Positions 49,254 through 60,674 of a stretch of DNA of 64,000 bases are shown here, piece after piece. Every line of letters starts with the position of its first letter. The first letter of the stretch is position 1. Position numbers and translations under genes: made by a program. This DNA is from Straminergon stramineum (Eukaryota > Streptophyta > Bryopsida > Hypnales > Calliergonaceae): the NCBI GenBank assembly GCA_963920665.1, contig OY987271.1:4708350-4772349 (forward strand), in the 5' to 3' direction. The notes beneath the pieces were generated by a model. It had not been told where the DNA came from, searched no databases, and saw nothing but the letters and a program-made list of their open reading frames with translations.

Positions 49254-50731
49254 CCTCTAAAGTCCCAAAGCCTTTTTTCATTCAAAATTGCTTAAAACTA
49301 CCATTTCTAGTGCAAATAACAATGACTTGAACAAAATAATTTGCATATCTAGCATATTGAGGACCTTGAAATAGACTAGTATAAGAATGTAATGAACTTT
49401 GACTACATATATTGCAAGATATTTGCGATCAAAGGGAAGAAAATATAGTTTTCTGGAAATGTAAGAAAACTAGTTTTGAAGACTTCAAATTTATTTTTGA
49501 AGACTAAATTTTTTTGCATGATTTTGAATTTGAATTTTTTATCATGAAAATTTTATTTCAGACTTTAGGAAAAAAAATTCCCCCAAAAAATTATATGATT
49601 TTCATTCTTTTAAAAATTGTGAAGTAGAAGTAGATATGAGATAGAGGAAAAAAACTAAATTGTTAATAGCTTTAACCCTTTAAGGACCGTGGTCGATTTG
49701 GGGGGCGGGCATAGTTTTTGCATACATTTATGAAAAAGTGTTGTTTCATGCCCTATTCAAACATGTACTTTAAGATCGAATTGTAGAAATTGGCTCTATG
49801 GGTTAGATCCTTGAAGCAATCAAAAAATGAAAGTGATCCAACGGTTCACATCCTTGTAATTACTCTTTGAAGATTGATGTGTCGTAAACACCCTTTGGCA
49901 CTAGTTCTAATTAGGGTTTGCTACAATTGGGCATAAATTTGAGTATATGGTGTGAAAATCAACCAAAACCTTTTGTCCTAGTTCCTTTGCACATATATAT
50001 AGTTGTCTTTTGTATGAAATATGCATTTTTCTTTGAAAACTCCAATATGAAAGGTTAGGCCATTTCAAGTTTGAACAAGTACAACTCACTCAATTTTGCA
50101 CGCATTCTCTTGAAATTGGCTTTGTTACGAGTGTATGAAGACACTCTAATTGCGTTCTTCTCTAAGTTTTTTTGAAATTAAATGTTCTATGAATAGTAGG
50201 AGACAAAAAGTCATGAAATCAACCAAAAAGTGGTCGACCGGTCCTTAAAGGGTTAAGATGGAAAGGAAACACACTAGTGATGGTGGTGAGATTGTTTAAC
50301 AATCAAATTTAGCCTTATGGAGCTTTTATTTTTGGAAACATGTAAAAATTGAGCTTAAAAACGAATCCGATGCGATATTTCTTCATATTGATGCTCTAAT
50401 TGCCCACACAACAAGAAGCTTCCTAACTTTCTCATCACTTATCCAAATGAAAAGAATCAAATCTTTCTATTTAGACAAAAATGTTATCTATTAGAAAATT
50501 TAAAAGCAAATGATTTTAAGTTTTCGATTTGTTTGTTGCCCCCTCAACCATTTTGAGCTATATGTGGCATATTATTTGCTCCTAGGCATGGATTGAAATA
50601 AAAATTAAATTTCTAGAAGGCTTATCTATATTTTTATCTTGAAAAAAAATTCAAAAAATCATACCAAAAATAAAGATCACATGAACTTACCAAATTGTGA
50701 AGTGTCCCTCAAAGGGACATTTAGGACCCTA
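49254..50731. mobile_element. Degenerate TTAA-type element, interrupted by a second one
   Basis: The left part (49254-49671) and right part (50257-50731) align by eye with the element at 60675-62023. The left shares CTAAAG...CCTTTTTT followed by AAACT(A/G)CCATTT. The right shares GGTGAGATTGTT, GATGCTCTAATTGCC and finally CAAAGGGACA. The terminal repeats are eroded. The inner element (49676-50252) is inserted between the two halves. Confidence 0.6.
49676..50252. mobile_element. TTAA-flanked element, 577 bp, piggyBac-like ends
   Basis: Starts CCCTTTAAGGACCG and ends CGGTCCTTAAAGGG, a perfect 14-bp terminal inverted repeat, with TTAA immediately outside both ends (49672-49675 and 50253-50256). 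TTAA duplications plus ends starting CCC are the hallmark of piggyBac elements. There is no transposase ORF, so it would be non-autonomous. Superfamily is inferred from the ends alone. Confidence 0.65.
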
Positions 50732-50918
50732 AGCATTATATGGCATAACAATTGGCAAGATTAAATGCCTTATGTTTCTCAAAAATGAATTTTACATGAT
50801 GATGAGAAATTTTTACTAGAGATACTAAGCGTTTCATAAGGGTTTCAAACAATATAGTCCTCAACATTTTGAAGTTGATTTGAAGCATAGTATCAATGGT
50901 TGAGAAGAAGATGATTAA

Positions 50919-51049
50919 GGTGAACTAGCCTATTACTGCCACCCTTTCCAACCTTATGTACCCATCGGGTATATTTCAGAGGAAAAAATGTACACCACTG
51001 GTACATGAAGGTGGAATTGAGAAGGGTGGTGGTAATGAGCTATTTCAAC
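50919..51049. mobile_element. MITE, short copy of the GGTAGACCAGCC family (131 bp)
   Basis: The left end GGTGAACTAGCCTATTACTG and the right end (complement GTTGAAATAGCTCATTACC) are inverted, continuing into CCACCCTT on both sides. The flanks are TTAA (50915-50918) and TTAG. The ends match the family at 14127, 61103 and 62856, but the middle is short and different, as in an internal-deletion MITE. Confidence 0.65.
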
Positions 51050-52314
51050 TTAGACCAATAAGGTATGCATCTCTTGATTTTGTTCCTTCTTGCCCATTAA
51101 TTGTTGTATATTATGACATCTAAATTGATAATTATTTGGAACTAAATATTGTGCATTTTTCTATAACTATTTGTGATACAAGGTAACTACACCTAAAATC
51201 TTCCAAATATTAAGCTTTGTGGCAGAAATGATATGCTCTCAAAAATGAACAACAATTTTTGCACATTGGTAAAGGACTATGAATCAAAATGCAAGTGTTT
51301 CATAATTTTTGGAAGCATTGTGAATTAGTTATAAATTTTCAAAGATGCAAGGTTTAGGAGGCCATAATGTCATGTAGGTGATGCCAAAATCCATTTGATA
51401 TACATTAAGAAATGACACTAGTTGTATTAAAACAAGTCATTGAGAAGAAGTTAAAATGAAAGAAAGTGTACCCCAAATTGACCACTTGTGAGGGAACAAC
51501 CTCCACAAGACTATAAAGAGATCCATTCACTACCCAAAATGACTTGCAACTCCACTCTACACTTATCTTTGTAGTACTTACCATTTGGGAAATCTTTCCT
51601 ATTTAGTTTCCCTTCAAAAGTAGGGGGTGGCATTCAAGAGTGGTTGATTTTAGGTGTGGTTACCTTATTGATTTTTGAACAACATACAATGTTGTTTGTT
51701 GCACAATATTGTGCATATAGGTCACTATTGGAAAACCATGAATGAAACTAATCAAGATTTTTTCAAACCGAAAAGCAAAAAAGTTATTTTTCATTGTGGA
51801 TCCCTTCCTTCTTTAAAAATCTTTAGAGCATTGGCACCAAGGGGCGACAAAATCCCCACAGAAAAGACTAGCTAGCATATATGTTCTACAAAAGCGGCAG
51901 GCATTGTTTTAGAAGGCACCTCCATGGACTAGGCAAATCAAAATATACATACAAGAATGCCTTGCAATCATTGTCTTCTAGGTTATAGGCTATGCTTCAT
52001 AGTCATGATGAGTTGCGCCCGCAATCAAGGCGCTTGTATTATAGGTTTATCAGAGACTAATCAACTAAAAAACACCAAAAATATTGTGAAAGCAATCAAC
52101 TTTGTGCTTTAAGAAAAATTCTCTGTCTATGCAATGTTGGGAAAGAAAGGGAAAAATATGGCGTGCCCAAAGCTACAAAATCATCTAATGTGCTATAGTG
52201 AAGGATGCCTTGGTTCCCAACTCTTTCTAAAAATGCCCTGGTTAGTGATAAGGAATGGGGGTGTAGTTGCTCTCAGAGCATAGCCACTATGGGGAAGCCA
52301 AATCTCCATGGGAA
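51050..52314. other. Intergenic DNA, nothing recognised
   Basis: No coding pattern or RNA gene seen. The last bases (CATGGGAA) are the left flank of the CACTA insertion and rejoin AACAAGG at 58317 in the inferred empty site. Confidence 0.5.
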
Positions 52315-52559
52315 CACTACAAGAAAACAGGTGTTTTATGACTACAAAAATATGACTGAGGATGACTGGTGACTATTCGTAGTCATATTTTTGGAGGCCA
52401 ACTCTTTGAAAAAAAATATGACTACAAATATGACTGCTAGTCATGTTTTGGCCTTGTACGTTGCGGGCGTACAGTATATATTCGTTGGGAACTCCAAAAT
52501 ACTTCATAGAGCTTCATAGGGAACATGTTTGGGGAACGCACAGTCATATTTATTAGTCA

Positions 52560-53290
52560 TATTTTTGAGTCAATCATATTTTGTAGTCATATTTTTATGA
52601 TAGTCACATTTTTTTTCTTTTGGGCAGCTTAAAGAAAATTTGGGCGGGAAATATATTTGGAGAGTGCTAAATCATGTTTGCTAGTCATAATTTCACTTTA
52701 GTCATATTTTGCAGTCATATTTTTGAGTCAATCATATTTTATAGTCATATTTTTATAATAGTCACATTTTTTTTCTTTTGGGCAGTTTGAAGAAAATTTG
52801 GGCGGGGATTATATTTGGAGAGTGCTAAATCATGTTTGCTAGTCATAATTTCACTTTAGTCATATTTATTAGTCATATTTTTGCATCAGTCATATTTTAT
52901 AGTAATATTTTTATAATAGTCACATTTTTTTTCTTTTGGGCAGTTTGAAGAAAATTTGGGCAGGGAATATATTTGGAGAGTGCTAAATCATATTTGTTAG
53001 TCATAATTTCACTTTAGTCATATTTTTGAGTCAGTCATATTTATTAGTCATATTTTTGCATCAGTCATATTTTGCAGTCATATTTATTAGTCTTATTTTT
53101 GCATCAATCATATTTTGCAGTCATATATTTTTTTTCTTTTAGGCAACTCGAAGAAAATTTGGGCGGGAAATATATTTGGAGAGTACTAAATCATATTTAC
53201 TAGTCATAATTTCACTTTAGTCATATTTTGCAATCGTATTTTTGAGTCAGTTATATGTTGTAGACACATTTCTTTGGTAGTTATTTTTTG
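52560..53290 (+). repeat. Left subterminal array of the CACTA element (158-bp units)
   Basis: The block TTTTTTCTTTTGGGCAG occurs with its GGGCAG at about 52622, 52780 and 52938, i.e. 158 bp apart, with a fourth diverged copy about 203 bp on. Each is followed by GAAAATTTGGGCGGG, TTTGGAGAGTGCTAAATCAT and several AGTCATATTT words. Tandem subterminal units of this kind normally hold transposase-binding sites; the fourth unit has extra AGTCATATTT copies. Confidence 0.8.
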
Positions 53291-55689
53291 TTTTTTTGGT
53301 GGGAGCCTAAGGAAAAGGTTGGCAATCTAAGATGGGTCTTCTATATTTTGTCCCTAGAGGCCATTCCTTGAGATGATTTTGTTTAATATCTATTAAAAAA
53401 AATTCTTTTCTTTTGTATGATGTGTCTATTACAGAATTAATATCCAAATAATTTGGGATGACACATGTTTATATTTCAATTAATATATTTAAAATTTTTA
53501 TAGGAATTAGAAAAAGAATAGAGAGGAATAAAACAATTAATAATAGGAGATAATCAATTTTTATTTGAGTATTTAAGAAAAAATTAGAGAGGAATAAAAG
53601 TCTATGGACAAGCCAAAGCACCAAGGTAGGACTAAGCTTGGGAATCCAAGATAGAAATCGGGCCTACCTTGATTCACTATTGAAATTTGCTGTGGAATTG
53701 ACTAATTATGTTAAGTGATTGTGATGGCTAATGTGAAGCAAAATCTAATGCATTTAAACTAGTAATGTAGATTGAAGGCTATAGAGTTTAGAAAAATTGC
53801 TTGAAAATTGGAAAAAATCTAATCCAAAGAGAAGAAAGAACAGTGTGAGAAAAATTCATGTTTGAGTGGCCATGGAGCAAGAGTAAGTGAGGAGTGCAAT
53901 TTGCGTTGAGAGTCTCTAAGTGTTTGAAGAAGAAGCGTAGGTTCCAAGTTCCTACTCCAAGCTTTGGACATGGTTAAGAGACTAATATGACCCCCTTATA
54001 AGGATTTGACTATGTATTAAACAAAGATTGTTGATTATAATACATGTAGTTGATCAAATGAATTTTTCAAGTCTTAAGTAAATATTTAGTTATCACTTAC
54101 AAGGTTGATGTTGTTACAATTGTTTGATTCTTAGAGTAATTAGAAATCAATTAATAGTAGTAGAAGTCAAAGATTGCAATTCTAAACCATTTCAAAAAAT
54201 GAAGGAAAAAGACAAAAAATGTTGAAAATAATTTGAAGAAAGTCAAGAGGGGAAAGTAGAAAGAAATAGGTTGAAAGAAAAGAATGAGATCATATATCTA
54301 ATTTATACTCCTTGTTGTAAAAGTTGTTATTTAAGTTGTATCCAAAAACACAAAAAATGTAACAAAAATGGATTAAAGTAGAATTCATGATACAATTACA
54401 ATATATATGTTGAAGAATAGGGATGTTGTGGAAACAAATTCCAAGCCATGTCCTTAAATTTAGCACTTAGTTTATTCTCTTCTTGTAGAAATTATAGTTG
54501 TGCTAGAAATTAGAGGTTTAAATCAAATCTCTAAAAATTTATTAAATCCAATTTGGAATTCAAGAATACTTCATTAATTTGTAGAGGATTCCAATAACAT
54601 ATCACACTTTAAAAAATAGAGAAAAATTATGGAAAATAGAGTACGATGAAATAGGATAATCTATAGCATTAGTTTTGGATAAAAAATACCAAAGTTCATC
54701 CAATTCAAGTAAAAAAGGAAACTTGAAATTTAATGACATTTAGAATTCAATTTTGAAAGTATGAATGAATTTGAAATTATAGGCTAAGAGAAAATGTTGG
54801 ATGAAATCTTGAAGGATAAATTAAAAACAAACCTTCATCCATCTATATTTTTTTGCTAAAAACATTTCCTTATAAATATCTTTACGATTTTAGAATAGGC
54901 CTGCAACGTTCTACAACTTAAATTAACAAATTTTAAAATTTCTCAACTAGGATTTGGAAGTCTAGAGTTTTGACCTTGATTGGCCAAAACCATCTAAAAC
55001 CTTTAACTTTTATAGTTTGAGTGTGTTTTAGTTTAGATGTGAATCACTTACAATTTATCATTAGAAAAAAATTGTTCATTGCTTAGAATACCCATTGGAC
55101 AATATTTAAATATCCAACTTAGGATTTGAAGTTCAACAACAAAAAATATAGTTGTGTTTATTTTGTCTCAAGGATATAGATAAAACACTTATATATATTA
55201 TGTATTGAAGTTTGTTTCTTTTTTAGAAAGGTTCTCCGTAATGTCATATAAGTCATATTTATAAAGAATCTATATAGGGTTGTTTAGAAGTTATAGAATT
55301 ATTCATATGAAGATTGAGGCTCACTGTGATATACATGGTTGAATTGCAATTAAAAAATGGTTGTTTGGATGTTTTTACAAGGATATAGACTATAAAAACA
55401 TAATCCCTTTTAAGAAATTCAAAGATCTTTTTCAATATTGTCTTTATAAAATACTTTTGCTCTTATATACTTAGTGCATGGACATAGATAATTTGATTCA
55501 TGCATGACTTTTTTTTGCTATAACTATAGGTGCTTAAGGCCTTGTAACTTCCCTCTACACATTTTGTAGAGTTGTATTACAACATACATTCACTTTGTAG
55601 CAAATTTTGTTGTTAAAATTACTTAATTGTTTAGTATAGTCATATTTATTGACTCGCATGACTACATCAAGTCACATGACTAGAACGAG

Positions 55690-56660
55690 TCATGTGCATG
55701 ACTAGGGTTTTAAAACCCTAGCCGCCACTTCTATGTAGCCGCCACTGATTTAGGGTTTTGAAACCCTAGCCGCCATTTCTTCTTCTTCTTCCTTGTTTTT
55801 TGTTGTCTCTTACGTTTTGCTTCTTGTTGTTTTTTAGCTCTTGGTTCTTCTTGCCTCCTAGTTCTTCCTTTTTGTTGCTTCTTAGTTCTTGATCTTTGTT
55901 TTTTAGTTCTTGATTTCTGCTTCTAATTTCTTCTTGTTAGCTCTTAATTCTTGCTTCCTAGTTCTTCCTTTTTGTTGCTTCTTTTAGTTCTTGATCTTTG
56001 TTTTTTAGTTCTTGATCTTTGCTTCTAATTTCTTCTTATTACCTCTTAATTCTTGCTTCCTAGTTCTTAATTTTTGTTTCTTTTTAGTTCTTGATTCTTG
56101 TTTGTAGTTTCTTCTTGTTACTTCTTAATTCTTGTTTGTAGTTTCTTCTTGTTACTTTTTAATTCTTGTTTGTAGTTTCTTCTTGTTACTTCTTACTTCT
56201 TGTTTCTTAGTTCCTACTTTTTTGGTTTCTTAGTTCTTGATTCTTGTTTGTAGTTTCTTCTTATTACATCATAATTCTTGCTTCTTAGTTTCTACTTTTT
56301 TTGCTTCTTAGTTCTTGATTATTGCCTCTAGTTTTTTCTTGTTCTATCTTAATTTTTGCTTCCTAGTTCTTGTCTTTTGTTGCTTCCTAATTGTTACTTT
56401 TAATTTCTTTTTGATTCATTTAAACTTGTGTTTCTTGTTTTTTTTAATTCTTGTTTTCTCTTGTTATTTATTGCATTTGATTGCATCTTAAATTGTGTTT
56501 TTTGTTGCTTCTTGTTGCATCTTAGTTCTTTCTTCTTCTTGTTATTTATTGCATCTTAAATCATATTTCTTGTTGCTTCTTGTTGCCTTTTAGTTCTTAT
56601 TTTCTCTTGTTATTTGTTGCATTTTATTCTATTTTATTGCATCTTAAGTTGTGTCTCTTG
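55690..56660 (+). repeat. Telo-box palindromes and CTT-rich simple repeats within the CACTA element
   Basis: CTAGGGTTTTAAAACCCTAG at 55702-55721 is a perfect 20-base palindrome made of two opposed telo-boxes; a second, TAGGGTTTTGAAACCCTA, is at 55751-55768. Both are followed by GCCGCCA. About 850 bp of C/T-rich DNA follow, with loose tandem words such as CTTCTTGTTACTTCTTAATT. The first part looks like a plant promoter/5' UTR, either the element's own promoter or captured host DNA; the second is simple-sequence expansion. Confidence 0.6.
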
Positions 56661-57489
56661 TTTTGTTTTGTAGCACCTTAATTCTTACTTTTTGTTTATT
56701 ATTACCTCTTAACACTTGCCACCTTCTAGTTCTTGTTTCTTTTATTACTATTGTTGTTATTTCTTCTTATTTATTTATGTTTTCTAAAGATATAGTGGTT
56801 ATGAATTTTTCTTACTTTAAACTTGTGCTTCATATTTTTTGTTGCCTTAAATCTTTGAAGGTTGAGCTATATTGTTCATTCACTAAAAATTAATCTCCTT
56901 CATTGTATATGTAGGCAATTAAAGCTAGATTGAAGTTATCGGAGGCTACTTACAACACTTAAGAGGCAACTTCTTCAAATTTCAGTAAGAAATATAGATC
57001 CTAGAGCTTATAGGAATATACATTTACAAAGTGTTATTGTGATATGTTTTGTGTTAGTGACTATTAAATGCCATTGAAAAGAGTCACATTTTTTATGGCA
57101 TTTTCTCTTTTTAATATGATTGTCTTTTATGCATCTCAAAAATCATATGTACTCAATTTTTATTTGATGGAGTCATTTATTTAGCTGCTAAACCTTGTTG
57201 ATGCATGATTGCAACGCCTCAAGTCGATTTAGAATGTATGGAATGTGATTGTAGTTTATGACAAAAGCTACTATAAACCTCAAGTCACCCCAGTTACAAA
57301 TATTACTTGCTTGAGTCATATTTTATAATATATCTTAGCCAAAATATGACTTGCTGTAGTTATATAATGCTCACAATCATATTATTAATGTGACTCTATA
57401 CTTTTAAAATTATGACTACATTCAATCATAAAATTACAAGTAATTTTCCATGTAAACTACTACATGAACTAAAATATGATTTACATTAG

Positions 57490-58030
57490 TCATATTTCAC
57501 ATCAATAAAATTATGACTCATGAAGGTCATATTCCACATCAAGAAAAAATTATGACTTTCTAGAGTCATTTTTACATCAACATGTAGAGCATATGACTCA
57601 TAAGAGTCATTTTTCATAATCACAAAAAATATGACTCATGAGAGTCATTTTTCACATCAACCAAAAATATGACTCATAAAGGTTATATTTCACATCAACA
57701 AAAAATACGACCCACTAGAGTCATTTTTATATCAACATATAGAGAATATGATTCATGAGAGTCATTTTTCACATCGACCAAAAATATGACTCATGAGAGT
57801 CATTTTTCACATCGACAAAAAATATGACTCATGAGAGTCATTTTTCACATCAACAAAAAATATGACTCATAAAAGCCATATTCCACGTTAATAAAAAATA
57901 TGACTACATAGAGTCATATGCCACATGAACCAAAATATGACTCAACGTAGTTATATTCCACGTTAGCCAAAAATATGACTACATGGAGTCATATGCCACG
58001 TTAGCCAAAAATATGACTACATGGAGTCAT
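57490..58030 (+). repeat. Right subterminal array of the CACTA element
   Basis: Short tandem units read AAAAATATGACTCATGAGAG then TCATTTTTCACATC (about 57605-57860), followed by AAAAATATGACTACATGGAG then TCATATGCCACGTTAGCC (about 57895-58030). ATGACTC...GAGTCAT is itself an inverted pair, so each unit is a small hairpin. The sequence differs from the left array apart from the core ATGAC/GTCAT word. Confidence 0.75.
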
Positions 58031-58313
58031 ATGCCACGTAGACTTTTTTTTCTTTTGCCCGGGCAGTTCAAGGAAAAGTCAAGACTCCAAGGAATAGTCA
58101 ACATATACGCCACATAGGCAAAATACAACTAAATATACCCCAACTACAAATGACTGCAAATATGACTCATGAAAAATTTGACTAGTCGGTAATGACTAGA
58201 CCCAGTCATATCGCGCGTCATCTACAGTGTTTTCTGTCTAAGTCATATTTTGAGATTTTACGACTCATTGCAGTCATTTTTTGCAGTCATAAAACACTTG
58301 TTTTGTTGTAGTG

Positions 58314-58808
58314 GAAACAAGGCTTGGTAGGCACTCTCTACAATCCAAGCACTATGGATCCCCAATATGGGCCAGCCAAATTGCCTCCAATTGCCACCCA
58401 AACTCCATAGTGGTCATTATGGCCCCATTCCAATTTCATTTTTAAGAATCGAATTTTGAAGCCTTCTTCTTGTGATTGCATGTTTCAAGGACTATTTCTA
58501 AAGGGATTTTTTGAAAAATCAAGCTAAAGAACATTCAAACTCCGAGCTCATGCAAAAATTGTCTGCCCACACCAAGCTCAAGTACCAAGACAAATATTGC
58601 TTCACCCAATGCTTCAAAAATTGCTCAACACCACAGGGGGGTTGCCTCTTGGCCCGGCCCCTTACGCCCCCGCCAGGTATAGGGAGTGGTGATGGGGATG
58701 CTCATATACCCCATGCTAGACTTAATCGTGATTTTGAATGGTTTTGGTCCTTCCCACTCATACTTGAAAAAAGTATTGTTTTCGTGGTCATCAAGCTTTA
58801 GAAACTTA
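58314..58808. other. Spacer between CACTA and the next element
   Basis: No supported gene. A 96-codon ORF (58511-58801) has no recognisable motif and ends at the next transposon, so I do not call it. Confidence 0.5.
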
Positions 58809-59812
58809 GAGCATGGCCACCCATTCTCACCAAAGCTGGCTAGTCCAGTCTAGGGCGAGCCTAGTGAGAAAAAAATAGTCCACCAGGGACCTAGCAGGGG
58901 AGAGTAGGAGCCTGGTTACTATAGAAATGGCTCCGAAAACCATACGACACCGTCCCCGCTACTTGTTGACTATTTTCTTTTCTATCAGCACGTTTTGTCA
59001 ACTCACTTTTTGTCAAGCTTAATTGTAACTTGATCTTGTCGCTTAAATTAACCACATAGAAACTCAAGGTTACAACCCCATCTTCAATATAAAAACACAA
59101 AAGTGCTTGAGGTATGCTTGAAGTAGACCTCAAGTACACCTCAAGCATATCTTAAGCACTTTTTGTATTTTATATATTTTAGTAATTAAATTCAATGTAA
59201 AACTCAAAAAAGATATTGAAGTGTGTTTGAGGTGTGCTTGAGGTAGACCTCAAGCACACCTCAAACACACTTCAATACCCTTTTTGAGTTTTATAATTTA
59301 TTTTTATTCAAATATAATGTGAAAAGTAAAAGAATTTGTTTAGGTGTGCTTGAGGTTTACCTCAAACACACCTCAACACGTTCTTTTACTTTAACCCAAG
59401 CCTATCTTAAGACATTGTTTTGCTTTAATCCAAGCCTAACTAATACACTCTTTTACTTTAACTCAAGTGTACCTTGATACACTCTTTTACTTTTTATATT
59501 GATCTAATGTATATATAAAGAACAAAAATTTATTCAATCTTGTTATTCTTATAAGTACACATTTTAAATATATAATTCTTCCCTGGACAAAGTTTTTCCT
59601 CTCCTTCCCAAATTCCAATGACCCTAACAACCCACTAATGAAGCAATGTAACTTTGCCAAGTCATTAAAATTGTATGATTGATTTTTTTGCCATGTCACA
59701 AAAGGCGGGAATGATTGGGGGTCCTCCCCAACCAAGAAGAGACAAGGAGGAGTAGGGCCTAGACCACCCCATTCCCAAAGCCATGTTTGGGCATGAATGG
59801 GTGGTGATGCTC
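58809..59812. mobile_element. PIF/Harbinger-like element A, 1004 bp, TTA target duplication
   Basis: Starts GAGCATGGCCACCCATTC and ends with the complement of GAGCATCACCACCCATTC. Direct TTA copies flank it (58806-58808 and 59813-59815). TTA/TAA duplications are typical of PIF/Harbinger and Tourist-like elements. No transposase is seen. The same ends occur on element B. It carries a run of palindromes in its middle. Confidence 0.8.
59097..59400. repeat. Three successive long palindromes inside element A
   Basis: Three hairpins built on the words GTGCTTGAGGT and ACCTCAAGCAC follow one another about 118 bp apart (about 59097-59165, 59214-59277 and 59335-59395). The middle one is perfect: 31-bp arms 59214-59244 and 59247-59277 around a 2-base centre, with weaker pairing outside it. 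Further half-copies (CCAAGCCTA, CAAGTGTACCTTGA) trail to about 59480. Confidence 0.85.
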
Positions 59813-60493
59813 TTAAAGACCACTTCTCTTGAAAGTATGGAAGTGTTTCATCCTCCTTTAATTGAGTGCAGTGAATTCACAACCCCAAAAGGCAACCAAA
59901 GTGGCTCCAAACCACAAGTAAGTTAAGTTAGGGCCGCTTTACATGGAGGCTAGGCCAATTTCTTGCGTGAGAGGCCAAGAATCCTCACTTGTGATTGGAC
60001 AAAATGCTGAAATTGGTCCCAACCACTTTATAATTAGAGGTTGGGCCAATTTGCTAGAATGAATAATTAATTCAAAAATGACATGATCTGACATAGCTCA
60101 AACTTGTTGAATTGGGTGCACCAAAAATGGGAGGCCAATTCTTGGCCTAGGGGCCAATGTCAAATTTCATTTACAAAACTTTTTCTTTAGGGTATTATTT
60201 TTTTAAACAAATCTGATCCATTGGATTTTTTACAATCGGCCTAAAGGGAAAGTGGCCCAGCCTCTAAGTGTAAAGCAACTCTGAAAATTTCAGTCCCTCT
60301 CTCTCTCTCTCTTTCTTTTCTAGATTTTATTGAATCGGCCCAACTTCTTGGCTTTAAGGCCGTTACATATAGGAGAATTGGCCCCTGTTATAATCTTATT
60401 CTAACAAGTAGTTGAGGTCTGCCTTTAGCCCAAAAGGGGCTAAAATTTTGTGCAATTGGCCTCTTGGGGAATTGGCCTGGCCTCTAAGTGTAA
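59813..60493. other. Spacer between the two Harbinger-like elements
   Basis: No gene seen. The word GGCCAATT(C/T) and similar purine/pyrimidine mixtures recur (about 59940-60480), along with a short CT run at about 60297-60313, suggesting old degraded repeats. Confidence 0.45.
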
Positions 60494-60674
60494 GAGCATC
60501 GCCACCCATTCCCCGTAAACACAGTTGGGGGAATGGCATGATCCGGGCCATGCTCCTCCAGGGCATCTTTTGTGCCCCAATCATTTCCACCCTCAAGACA
60601 TGCCAAAAGAAGTCAATCTCAAAGCATTTATGGTTTGGCAGACCAAGGAGCCAATCAACATGCCAATTGATTAA

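Larger units (their letters stand above)
52315..58313. mobile_element. CACTA (En/Spm) DNA transposon, 6.0 kb, no transposase seen
   Basis: Begins CACTACAAGAAAACAGGTGT and ends with the complement of CACTACAACAAAACAAGTGT. About 30 of the first 33 bases match in inverted orientation. A 3-bp target duplication GAA stands at 52312-52314 and 58314-58316. CACTA ends with 3-bp duplications define the En/Spm superfamily. Both subterminal regions are packed with AGTCATATTT/AAATATGACT words in opposite orientations, the arrangement to which CACTA transposases bind. Inside I find only short ORFs (largest about 80 codons, 56651-56893, in simple-sequence DNA) and no TNPA/TNPD-like protein, so it should be non-autonomous. 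Confidence 0.92.

Noticed and set aside
52275..58430. Possible outer element with ends like GAGCATAGCCACTATGG around the CACTA insertion
   Set aside because: The proposed right end (CCATAGTGGTCATTATGG near 58407) matches only partly and no TTA/TAA duplication could be placed.
58511..58801. 96-codon ORF next to the CACTA element
   Set aside because: No motif and bounded by transposons; probably chance.
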